Shown here in pieces: positions 10,797-21,875 of a stretch of 39,081 nt of DNA (its first letter is position 1; each line of letters begins with the position of its first letter). The stretch is taken from assembly GCA_022842985.1 (NCBI GenBank), contig JALHON010000009.1:1-39081 (forward strand). The letters are read 5' to 3'. The notes beneath the pieces are model-generated. The model was not told where the DNA came from. It did no database searches and saw nothing but the letters and a program-made list of their open reading frames with translations. The stretch comes from Acidobacteriota bacterium (lineage in GTDB: Bacteria > Acidobacteriota > Vicinamibacteria > Vicinamibacterales > UBA2999). The position numbers and the translations under genes are program-made.

Positions 10797-11586
10797 GAAA
10801 AGGTTTGAGTTCGGCAAGAACTGGCGCCAGTACATCGACAAGCACTACAGCGAGGAAGCTGTCGCCGTTTCCAAGGCGCGCATTCTCGAGTTCATGAAGC
10901 GATCGGATCTGCGCGGGCTGAACGTCATTGATATCGGCTGTGGCAGCGGCATCCACTCGATGGCGATGCATAACGCTGGCGCGGAGTCGGTCTTTAGCTT
11001 CGACTACGACCCGTCGTCGGTCGAAGCCACAGGGATCGTGCATGCCAAAGCCGGTTCGCCGCCCTCGTGGACGATCCGGCAGGGCTCCGTGCTCGACGAA
11101 TCGTTCATGCGTTCACTGCCGACGTTCGACCTTGTCTATTCATGGGGCGTCCTTCACCACACCGGCGAGGTCTGGAAAGCGATCGACTTGGCGGCCGAGA
11201 GGGTGAAGCCTGGGGGCCTGTTCTACATCGCTCTCTACGCAGCGGACGTGCAGATCGACCCGACACCGGAGTTCTGGCTGGACGTCAAGCGCACCTACGT
11301 CAATTCCGGATGGCTTCGCCGACGCTACATGGACTACTGGTACGTATGGCGCTTCATGATGCAGCGTGACTGGCGCCGCCTTCCGGAAGTGATTCAACGG
11401 ATGCGCGACTACCGGAAAGACCGCGGCATGAACCTCATGATCGACATCCGCGATTGGCTCGGCGGCTGGCCCATGGAGTTCGTCTGGGATGCCGACGCCG
11501 TCAAGTTCTGCGCCGAGAGAGGCCTGGCTTTGAAGGAAATTGCAACGGGCAAAGCCAACACGGAGTTCCTGTTCGAGCGGCGTTAG
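10789..11586 (+). CDS. Class I SAM-dependent methyltransferase
   Basis: LNVIDIGCGSGIHSMAMHNAGAESVFSFDYD; FDLVYSWGVLHHTGEVWKAIDLAAERVKPGG. Confidence 0.85.
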   Translation: MTEKRFEFGKNWRQYIDKHYSEEAVAVSKARILEFMKRSDLRGLNVIDIGCGSGIHSMAMHNAGAESVFSFDYDPSSVEATGIVHAKAGSPPSWTIRQGSVLDESFMRSLPTFDLVYSWGVLHHTGEVWKAIDLAAERVKPGGLFYIALYAADVQIDPTPEFWLDVKRTYVNSGWLRRRYMDYWYVWRFMMQRDWRRLPEVIQRMRDYRKDRGMNLMIDIRDWLGGWPMEFVWDADAVKFCAERGLALKEIATGKANTEFLFERR

Positions 11587-14288
11587 CGACGTTCCTCCGA
11601 CGCGCGCCACGAGGGGCTGGCGTAGTAGAGCCCGTAGCTGAGCGAAAGCCTGTCAGGGCTTGGCGACGCACAGACTGCGTAGACGCCTGGCCGACGAGGG
11701 TAGGCTTCTCGGCGCACGAGCAGCCATAACGGGCGGCCATCCCCGACGTGGTAGGCGGCGGCGAGCACGTGCCCGGCCGTCATGTTGCCGGCGTCATTTC
11801 TGATTTCGACTCTGTCGACAGTCTGGCGGAGGTCGCCCGGCCGGATAGCGGTGGCACCGGTCATCGTGGAACCGGCCCCCGTTTCCACGTCCAGGTAGCT
11901 CCCGGGCGCCAGCCGCATCGGCAGCATCACCTCACCTGCGTCACAAAGGACGTCAGCCGGCATGGAGACACGGCCCGTCCGCAGCAGGACCTGCGGGCAG
12001 ACGAGCACCGCCAACACTATGGCGAGACCGAGGTGCTGGGCCGTGTGTCGCCACGCTTCCAAGGGTTCTGGCTCGGCAGTTGCGCTCGACACGTCGCGGC
12101 GCAGCCGCGACACAAGTCGACCGACCCACTGGAGCGGCACCGATACGCCGACGGCAACCAGCGCGACCGGCAGCGTCATCGTGGCGGCGTACACTCGCAG
12201 CCCCGCGTCGATCGGCGGCACGAACGGGATCGATGCGAGGTGGGCGAGCGCGCCGACCAGCAGCGTCGCGCTCAGGGGTTGGCGCAGCGTCGCCAGACAG
12301 ATCAGCAAGCCCACGCCGGCGAACGCGAAGCATAGTTGATGGAGGCGCAGCTGCTGCTTGGAGTCACGCACGAACGCGAAGGCGTGGTATGGAGACAGGC
12401 GATCGAAGTAGACCGCCCACATCTTCGTAGCGCCCTCAAGCAGACCGGCGGGGCGACGCTGAAACTCACGCCAGGCGAGGCTGTAGATCTCGGCGCCTTC
12501 TCTAGCGCCCGGATGATCAATCTCGGCCTGCTGCCAGCCCTTGCCGCCCACCACGAGCCCGTAAAGAGAGTAGGAGAAATTCGAGAAAGCCTGCTGCGCT
12601 CCGGCAGGATTCGACAGCAGCCGGCCGTTGGCAAGGCTGAGGCCGACGGCTACGACCAACGCAGCGACGCCGAGCCCGGCCACCCGTTTCCACTCGTAGC
12701 GACGGCGGAACTCCCACATTGCCGCACCGACCATGGCCGGCAGCACGAAGAATGCGCCTGCCCGCGCCATGAGCGCAAAAGTGACGAGGCCGAGGCCCAA
12801 TGCGTAGCCTTGCGGCCTCAACTCCCTGGCGCCACGTGCCATGGCGGCGAAGCCCAGCACGCCAACTGCGAGGCCGAGGTTCTCAGTGAGAGTCGTGCCG
12901 AGTCCTCCTTCTCGGGTGTAATAACCACACAGCATCAATACGGTGAGGGCTCCCGCGACAGGACCGAACAACAAGCGCAGTTCCCGGCCCAGCATATAGA
13001 CGGCGGCGGCGTTCATCGCTGTCATGGCCGCCAGCGTCCACTGCAGATCGCGTCCCGTCGCAGCAAGCAGCGTCGCCAGCAGACCCGCGAATGCGGGACG
13101 CCTGGCCGACCAGTTGAGAGGTTCACCATCGAGCAGGCGCTGCGCCTCGAGCCAATACCCACTCGCGTCCGAGAAGGGCAGCAAGCCGCCGACCGCGTTG
13201 CCGTGAAATCCGACGTCCTGCCACCGCGCCGCAAGTGGGAGGGCAAAGAGGCCGAAGGTCACGGCCAGTCCGGATGCTGTCCCGAACCAGTCGCGACGCC
13301 AAAGGCAAAGCACTAGCGGCCCACCGACCCAACCCAGTATCGGCAACGTCTCGTCGTGCGCCGCTACCAGTGTGCTGATCGGCCACCGGATGGTCAGAAT
13401 GGCGACGAAGACGGCAAGGGCGAAGGCAACTGAGACCGCCCGTGCGAGCCTGGCGCGAACGTCGTCGCCAGCGCAGGCCGCGGCGGCCGCATCAAACGCG
13501 CCCAGTGCCGCAGCTGCGCGGCAGCGAATACCTCCCGGCCATCGCCACGACAGCACGGACGAAACGGCCAGGAGCCGACCGGCATTCACTGCCAGCAGGC
13601 AGGCTATGGCGACGGCCGTGACCCAGGCGGCTCTCTCGATCGAACCTGGGAACAGCGCCCGTGGGTGCCACACCGACACCAGGACGATCGCGTAGGAGAC
13701 CAACAGCGTCACCGCGATGACGACGGCCCACACGGCTGGAGGTCTCGACCGCGCCCAGGCCTGGCCGCGCCGTACTGCCATGGTGGCGCCTAGTGCGAAA
13801 CATCCGACCCAGATGAAGGCCACCGAAAGTGGCAGCCGCGCCACCAGATGGACGACATACTGGCGACCGTTCGCCCTCGGATCGGTGCCATCGCTGGCCG
13901 AGAAGATGAGCGCATCGCCCCAGTGGGAGAAGGCGCCGCCGCCGGAAGCGCGGATGAGGGCGTGCTGCGAGTGCGGCGGGCCAATCAAGCGCCCGTCCTC
14001 AGCGAGCAAACTCGCCGAGCGTTGGGGGTGGTCCGGGTCATCGCCCTCTACAGCCAGCACCGGCGCGAGTCGCGACCGCGGGACGGGCGCGGAGTAGCTG
14101 GAGCCGCTGTCCGGTGAAATGGACGAGACCGAAACGTAGTAGGACTCCAGCACGCCAAGACCCACGCCGCACACGAGCGGTAGGAGCCCGAGCAGCAGCG
14201 ACGCCAGGAGGCGCCACGCCGGGACGGGCGGCGGATCCAGCCGCACGCCCCCCGCTAGTTCGTAGGCCGCCATCGGGGTATTTCCCAT
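11583..14288 (-). CDS. Large polytopic membrane protein, probable GT-C (ArnT/PMT-like) glycosyltransferase
   Basis: 901 aa, many hydrophobic segments; SDASGYWLEAQRLLDGEPLNWSARRPAFAGLLATLLAATGRD resembles GT-C family N-terminal acidic loop; soluble segments near both termini. Confidence 0.65.
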   Translation of the reverse strand: MGNTPMAAYELAGGVRLDPPPVPAWRLLASLLLGLLPLVCGVGLGVLESYYVSVSSISPDSGSSYSAPVPRSRLAPVLAVEGDDPDHPQRSASLLAEDGRLIGPPHSQHALIRASGGGAFSHWGDALIFSASDGTDPRANGRQYVVHLVARLPLSVAFIWVGCFALGATMAVRRGQAWARSRPPAVWAVVIAVTLLVSYAIVLVSVWHPRALFPGSIERAAWVTAVAIACLLAVNAGRLLAVSSVLSWRWPGGIRCRAAAALGAFDAAAAACAGDDVRARLARAVSVAFALAVFVAILTIRWPISTLVAAHDETLPILGWVGGPLVLCLWRRDWFGTASGLAVTFGLFALPLAARWQDVGFHGNAVGGLLPFSDASGYWLEAQRLLDGEPLNWSARRPAFAGLLATLLAATGRDLQWTLAAMTAMNAAAVYMLGRELRLLFGPVAGALTVLMLCGYYTREGGLGTTLTENLGLAVGVLGFAAMARGARELRPQGYALGLGLVTFALMARAGAFFVLPAMVGAAMWEFRRRYEWKRVAGLGVAALVVAVGLSLANGRLLSNPAGAQQAFSNFSYSLYGLVVGGKGWQQAEIDHPGAREGAEIYSLAWREFQRRPAGLLEGATKMWAVYFDRLSPYHAFAFVRDSKQQLRLHQLCFAFAGVGLLICLATLRQPLSATLLVGALAHLASIPFVPPIDAGLRVYAATMTLPVALVAVGVSVPLQWVGRLVSRLRRDVSSATAEPEPLEAWRHTAQHLGLAIVLAVLVCPQVLLRTGRVSMPADVLCDAGEVMLPMRLAPGSYLDVETGAGSTMTGATAIRPGDLRQTVDRVEIRNDAGNMTAGHVLAAAYHVGDGRPLWLLVRREAYPRRPGVYAVCASPSPDRLSLSYGLYYASPSWRASEERR

Positions 14289-14302
14289 AACGACGGCAGG
14301 GT

Positions 14303-15070
14303 CTACCGTCGGCGCACGGAGATGATGGCGAACATCGCCAGATGGTGCATCAGCGGCTCAAGCGCCTGCTCGGCGGAACGCCAGACCCCGAAGGACCAAC
14401 CCGGCATCAAGCTGCGCAACGAGACGCCGCCAGACAGAAGGTAGCGAAACGGCATCATCGGCCGGACCTCTTCGATCGTCCACTCTGGGAACTCCCTCTC
14501 GAACACCGCCCTGTCGCGCTGGAACACGATCCACGGAAGCGCACCGTTGGCGCCCGAGAGTGGCCCACTGGCGTCGAACTCCCAGTGTGTCACGTCCGGA
14601 ACGAACGGCTCGTGATGCAGGTGCTTGTAGATCAGTGTGGACCAGGTGGTCACCCAGGGTTCGACCATGATCACCGCGCCGCCGGGACGGACCGCCAGAG
14701 TTGCCTCATGAAAGAAGCGGCGCACATCAGGGATGTGATGCAGAACGTCGGTCATGACGATGGCGCGCAGGCTGGCCGGACGAATCGGCATGTGACAGGC
14801 GTCGAGGACGGTGTCGATTCCTGGACATTCGAAGATCTCTGACCGTACCACGTCTGGCAGGTACTCTTCGAGGAAGCCCGCTCCCGAGCCGAGTTCCAGT
14901 ACACGCCCGCGGCCAGCCGGGATGCGCTGGGCGATTGCCGAGTACCACTCATCGTAGATCAGGCGCAGAAACGGCTTCGACGCGACGATTTTCAGCCGCA
15001 GCCTGGTCGTCTCAGGACTATCGATTTCGAGCCCACGCGTCAGCGGATGTTCGAGCAGGGCCTTGAGCAT
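14303..15070 (-). CDS. Class I SAM-dependent methyltransferase
   Basis: RVLELGSGAGFLEEYLPDVV; AIVMTDVLHHIPDVRRFFHEATLAVRPGGAVIMVEPW. Confidence 0.82.
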   Translation of the reverse strand: MLKALLEHPLTRGLEIDSPETTRLRLKIVASKPFLRLIYDEWYSAIAQRIPAGRGRVLELGSGAGFLEEYLPDVVRSEIFECPGIDTVLDACHMPIRPASLRAIVMTDVLHHIPDVRRFFHEATLAVRPGGAVIMVEPWVTTWSTLIYKHLHHEPFVPDVTHWEFDASGPLSGANGALPWIVFQRDRAVFEREFPEWTIEEVRPMMPFRYLLSGGVSLRSLMPGWSFGVWRSAEQALEPLMHHLAMFAIISVRRR

Positions 15071-15077
15071 GCCGGGA

Positions 15078-17587
<2,510 letters not shown>

Positions 17588-17623
17588 CTACGGCACGCCG
17601 TCAACCGATGGCGACTCCCTAGA

Positions 17624-18275
17624 TGTCGAGGTCAAACACGTTGTTCATCACGCGGCGCTCTGCAGTCGAGTGATGGGCGGCTGATATCGCAGGCTGGCGT
17701 GCGGCCGGAGGCGGTTGTAGTACCGCAGCCAGGGCCGCAGCGCCTGACGGCGCACCTGCGAGGTGGCGTACGGCTGCGCGTAGGCCCACTCGCGCAGCAG
17801 GGTCTGGATGAAGCGCTCGGCTTTGCCGTTCGTGCGCGGCGTGTACGGCCGCCTCCGCCGGTGGTCGAGCCCGAGCTGCGCACACGCGTCACGGAAGGCA
17901 CGCGAGACGTAGCCGCTGCCGTTGTCCGTGAGCAGGCGGTGGCACGTGATCCCGCGGGCCGTAAACCAGGCGATCGCGCGCAGCAGGAAGGTGGCGCAGT
18001 GCGCGCCGTCCTGCGCGGCGAGCACCTCTACATAGGCGACGCGCGACTGATCGTCGCCCGCCACGTGGGCGCACTCCCAGCCCGCCCCGGGCGGCGGCGT
18101 CGGCATAGCTCCAGCCTTCGTGCATCACGCGCTGCACCACGATCAGGCGGGTCGACGGGGTGCTCTTGGCATTACGATGAAGCTTCATCCGGGGCTCTCC
18201 TCTGCGGGGAACGGTTGTGTGGAAACACCATTCTTTGCAGAGCGCTCCGGATGAACAACGTGTTCAGCGAAGACA
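17624..18275 (-). mobile_element. IS481-like element, internally deleted (652 bp) with both terminal inverted repeats
   Basis: 26-bp ends: TGTCGAGGTCAAACACGTTGTTCATC (17624-17649) and reverse complement of 18250-18275 = TGTCTTCGCTGAACACGTTGTTCATC. No perfect target-site duplication seen. Confidence 0.8.
17648..18188 (-). pseudogene. IS481 family transposase remnant (N-terminus and DDE catalytic region joined out of frame)
   Basis: N-terminal MKLHRNAKSTPSTRLIVVQRVMHEGWSYADAA in frame from 18188; catalytic part GAGWECAHVAGDDQSRVAYVEVL...LLTDNGSGYVSRAF...RRPYTPRTNGKAERFIQTLLREWAYA...YNRLRPHASL in a different frame to 17648; HTH/linker region missing. Confidence 0.85.
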
Positions 18276-18316
18276 GCTGACGCTCAACGAAGGAGTGAGA
18301 TCACGGAACACGGCCC

Positions 18317-18886
18317 TTAGCTCCGATACCGGGGCAGGCGATCGTGCAGTTCGCTCAGCGGTCTGGCCGCGGCATCCCGCGCCGACAGCAGCGGCGCCAC
18401 GACCGGCCACTCGATACCGATGGCCGGGTCGTCCCAGCGAATCGTGATCTCGTCGGCCGGGTCGTAGAACGCGCTGCACTTGTATTCGATTTCAGCGAAG
18501 TTCGACAGCACCGCAAAGCCGTGCACGAAGCCTTCGGGGATGAACAGCTGCTTGAAGTTGTCGCTCGAGAGCGTCTCGCCGAACCAGCGGCCGAAGGTTG
18601 GCGACCCCACGCGAACGTCGACGGCCACGTCGAAGATCGCGCCGGCGACGACGCGCATCAACTTGGCCTGGGGCGTCGTGAGCTGGGCGTGCAGGCCGCG
18701 CACCGTGCCCTTCCCGGAGTGCGAGTAGTTGTCCTGCACGAACCGCGTGGAGACGCCGGCATCCGCGTAGCGGCGCTCGTGGTACGACTCGAGAAAGAAC
18801 CCGCGGGCGTCACGATGCACCGCCGGCTCGATCAAGAGCACGCCCGGCAGGGGCGTTTCGAGCACGCGCATGACGGGCGCGCTCAC
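18317..18886 (-). CDS. rfbC: dTDP-4-dehydrorhamnose 3,5-epimerase
   Basis: [67 protein letters not shown] start at 18886 overlaps upstream stop; ATG alternative at 18871. Confidence 0.93.
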   Translation of the reverse strand: MSAPVMRVLETPLPGVLLIEPAVHRDARGFFLESYHERRYADAGVSTRFVQDNYSHSGKGTVRGLHAQLTTPQAKLMRVVAGAIFDVAVDVRVGSPTFGRWFGETLSSDNFKQLFIPEGFVHGFAVLSNFAEIEYKCSAFYDPADEITIRWDDPAIGIEWPVVAPLLSARDAAARPLSELHDRLPRYRS

Positions 18887-19749
18887 GCCTCGACCAGCCC
18901 CAGCAGATACTGTCCGTAGTCGTTCTTCGCCATGAGCTCGCCGGCGCGGCGCACGGCCGCGGCGTCGATGAACCCCATACGGAACGCCACTTCCTCGGGG
19001 CAGGCCACCTTCAGGCCCTGCCGCGCTTCGATGGCCTGGATGAAGGTGGACGCCTGCAGCGTGGCTTCGTGTGTGCCGGTGTCGAGCCAGGCCATGCCAC
19101 GACCGAGTGTCTCGACGTTGAGCGTGCCCCAGTCGAGGTACTGCCGGTTCACATCGGTGATCTCGAGTTCGCCACGGGCCGAAGGCTTGAGCGCGGCGGC
19201 GACCTCCACCACCTGACGGTCGTAGAAGTAGAGGCCGGTCACGGCAAACTTCGACTTCGGGGCTTTCGGCTTCTCCTCGAGGCTCACGGCGCGGCCGGCC
19301 TCGTCGAACGACACGACGCCGTAGCGCTCCGGGTCCTTCACGCGGTAGGCGAACACCGTGGCGCCGGATTCCCGCGCCGCCGCCCGCTGCACCGTGGCCG
19401 GGAAGCTGTCGCCGTAGAAGATGTTGTCGCCGAGGGCCAGGGCCACCGGCGCGCCGTCGATGAATTCGCGGCCGATGAGGAACGCCTGCGCCAGACCGTC
19501 GGGTTTCGGCTGCACGGCGTACTGCAGGTTGATGCCCCACTGCGAGCCGTCGGCGAGCAGCCGCTGGAACGCCGACTGATCCTCGGGCGTGGTGATGATC
19601 AGGATGTCGCGGATGCCCGCCCACATGAGCGTGGTGAGCGGGTGGTAGATCATCGGCTTGTCGTAGATCGGGACGAGCTGCTTCGACACGGCCAGCGTGA
19701 CCGGGTAGAGGCGCGTGCCCGACCCGCCCGCAAGGATGATGCCCTTCAT
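18883..19749 (-). CDS. rfbA: Glucose-1-phosphate thymidylyltransferase
   Basis: [42 protein letters not shown]. Confidence 0.95.
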   Translation of the reverse strand: MKGIILAGGSGTRLYPVTLAVSKQLVPIYDKPMIYHPLTTLMWAGIRDILIITTPEDQSAFQRLLADGSQWGINLQYAVQPKPDGLAQAFLIGREFIDGAPVALALGDNIFYGDSFPATVQRAAARESGATVFAYRVKDPERYGVVSFDEAGRAVSLEEKPKAPKSKFAVTGLYFYDRQVVEVAAALKPSARGELEITDVNRQYLDWGTLNVETLGRGMAWLDTGTHEATLQASTFIQAIEARQGLKVACPEEVAFRMGFIDAAAVRRAGELMAKNDYGQYLLGLVEA

Positions 19750-20840
19750 CGTGTGGCGGACTCCTTGAGGCCCAGCCGCTGCCGGTCGTAGGTCTCCGCG
19801 GTCACCGCGGCACACCAGCCGCGATTGGCGAGATACCAGGCCACCGTGTCGTGGATGCCCTGCTCGAACGTGCGGCTGGGCTTGAAGCCGAGCTCACGCG
19901 CGATCTTCGACGCATCGATGGCATAGCGCCGATCGTGCCCGGGCCGATCGGCCACGAACGTCTTGAGGTCGTGGTACCGCGCGATGCCGTGCGCGCGCAG
20001 CGCGGCGTTGGCCGCGGCCGGCGCCAGGCGGTCGAGCGCGTCGCAGAGCGCATCCACCATGTCGAGGTTGGTGCGTTCGGCGTTGCCGCCCACGTTGTAC
20101 TTCTCGCCGGGCACGCCCCGGTCGAGCACGCGCAGGATGGCATCGCAGTGATCTTCCACATGCAGCCAGTCGCGGCGGTTCAGGCCATCGCCGTAGATCG
20201 GCAGGCGCTTGCCGTCGAGCGCGTTCATGAGCATGAGCGGCACCAGCTTCTCGGGGAACTGGTACGGCCCGTAGTTGTTCGAGCAGTTCGTCAGCAGCGT
20301 CGGCAGCCCGTAGGTCTCGTGATAGGCGCGCACGAGGTGATCCGCAGCGGCCTTGCTGGCGGAGTACGGCGAGTTCGGCGCGTAGGGCGTGGTCTCGGTG
20401 AAGGCGCCTTCCGGCCCGAGCGAACCGTAGACCTCGTCGGTCGAGACGTGCAGGAACCGAAAGGCCGTGCGCTCATCCGGGGCGGCGGTCTGCAGGAAGG
20501 CGCGCGCGGCCTCGAGCAGTTCGAAGGTGCCGCTGATGTTGGTGCGCACGAACTCGCCGGGCCCGTCGATCGAGCGGTCCACATGGCTCTCGGCGGCGAA
20601 GTTCACGATGGCGGCCGGGCGCGTCTCCTCCACCACGGCCCGCACGTCCGCGCGCTCGGCGATGTCGCCGCGCACGAAGCGCACACGATCGCCGTCGATG
20701 AGCCCGTCGAGGCTCTCGAGGTGACCGGCATAGGTGAGCTTGTCGAAGACGACCAGGCGCGCTACGCCGAGCGCATGCGCGCGCCGCACGAAGTTGCTGC
20801 CGATGAAGCCGGCGCCGCCGGTGACGATCCAGGTGCGCAT
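19746..20840 (-). CDS. rfbB: dTDP-glucose 4,6-dehydratase
   Basis: [86 protein letters not shown]. Confidence 0.95.
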   Translation of the reverse strand: MRTWIVTGGAGFIGSNFVRRAHALGVARLVVFDKLTYAGHLESLDGLIDGDRVRFVRGDIAERADVRAVVEETRPAAIVNFAAESHVDRSIDGPGEFVRTNISGTFELLEAARAFLQTAAPDERTAFRFLHVSTDEVYGSLGPEGAFTETTPYAPNSPYSASKAAADHLVRAYHETYGLPTLLTNCSNNYGPYQFPEKLVPLMLMNALDGKRLPIYGDGLNRRDWLHVEDHCDAILRVLDRGVPGEKYNVGGNAERTNLDMVDALCDALDRLAPAAANAALRAHGIARYHDLKTFVADRPGHDRRYAIDASKIARELGFKPSRTFEQGIHDTVAWYLANRGWCAAVTAETYDRQRLGLKESATR

Positions 20841-20870
20841 CGAGAAGAGGTGATTATCCCCTGATTCGCC

Positions 20871-21656
20871 TTACAGTTGCGACCGGATGGCCCAGAGGTC
20901 CGGGAACGTCGGGCCGATCGTGCTACGCAGGTACGCTGCGCCGGACGACCCGCCGGTGCCGGTCTTCATGCCGATGGTGCGCTCGACCATCTTCATGTGG
21001 CGATAGCGCCACTCCTGCACGCCTTCGTCGAGGTCCACGAAGCGCTCGCACATCTCGCTGTTCTTCGCGTCGGTCTTGTAGACGCGCACGAGTACGTCCT
21101 GCAGCGCCTGGTTCGGCACGATGGGCGCGGTGGGATCGGCGCTCAGCACCTCGGCCGGCACGGGATACCCCTCGCGTTCGAGATAGGCGAGGAAACTGGC
21201 CCAGAGCGAAGGCTCGCGCAGGCGGATGACGAGCGCCGCGCGAGCGCGGCTACCGGCCGGGAAGCGCTCGAGGGCCTCGGCGGAGCGGCGGCCGAGCACG
21301 AACTCGAGCTGGCGGAACTGGTCCGACTGGAAGCCGCTTGCCTGCTCCAGCCGCTGGCGGAACGACTGGAACTCGAGCGGGGTCATCGTCTCGAGGATGT
21401 CGAGCTGCGCCACCAGCACCTTGAGGATCGTGAGCACGCGATTGAGCGTGTGCTGCGCGCGGTGGGCGTCGTTCACGTCGAGCAGTGCCCGCACGTGATC
21501 GAGTTCGTGCAGCAGCTGCTTGAACCAGAGCTCGTAGACCTGGTGGATGACGATGAAGAGCAGCTCGTCGTGTTCGGGGCCATCCGAGAGGGGCCGCTGC
21601 AGCGTCAGCAGCTCATCGACCTTCAGGTAGGAGTTGTAGGTAACCGCGCGATCCAT
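20871..21656 (-). CDS. kynA: Tryptophan 2,3-dioxygenase
   Basis: YNSYLKVDELLTLQRPLS, DELLFIVIHQVYELWFKQLLHELD, FQSFRQRLEQASGFQSDQFRQLEF, GGSSGAAYLRSTI. Confidence 0.93.
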   Translation of the reverse strand: MDRAVTYNSYLKVDELLTLQRPLSDGPEHDELLFIVIHQVYELWFKQLLHELDHVRALLDVNDAHRAQHTLNRVLTILKVLVAQLDILETMTPLEFQSFRQRLEQASGFQSDQFRQLEFVLGRRSAEALERFPAGSRARAALVIRLREPSLWASFLAYLEREGYPVPAEVLSADPTAPIVPNQALQDVLVRVYKTDAKNSEMCERFVDLDEGVQEWRYRHMKMVERTIGMKTGTGGSSGAAYLRSTIGPTFPDLWAIRSQL

Positions 21657-21682
21657 GGCACGAGCATTGTGCCATTCCCCCC

Positions 21683-21728
21683 GGGGACTGTCCCTATTCT
21701 GGCCCCAGCCAGAATGGGGACAGTCCCC
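21683..21728. repeat. REP-like palindrome: 21-bp arms, 4-nt loop
   Basis: ggggactgtccctattctggc-ccca-gccagaatggggacagtcccc; one mismatch between arms. Confidence 0.85.
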
Positions 21729-21744
21729 AGTACCGAAACGGTAC

Positions 21745-21790
21745 AGAAAAAGAGGCGGAAGGCCCGCTAGCGCGGCGAGCCTTCCGCCTC
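21745..21790 (-). terminator. Intrinsic terminator for the TonB receptor gene
   Basis: Minus strand: GAGGCGGAAGGC-loop-GCCTTCCGCCTC followed by TTTTTCT; 12-bp stem then T-run, downstream of the stop at 21876. Confidence 0.85.
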
Positions 21791-21875
21791 AAGAGACTCC
21801 CCCACAGGAGTCCAACCGTGGGGGGCTGGGGCTGGGGAGGGGCCAGAGGGTCTCCCCCCTACCCCAACCCGCGAT

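Noticed and set aside
17610-17623. Possible IS481 target duplication (CTAG next to left end)
   Set aside because: Left flank ...CCCTAGA and right flank GCTGACG do not form an exact direct repeat, so no target-site duplication is claimed.
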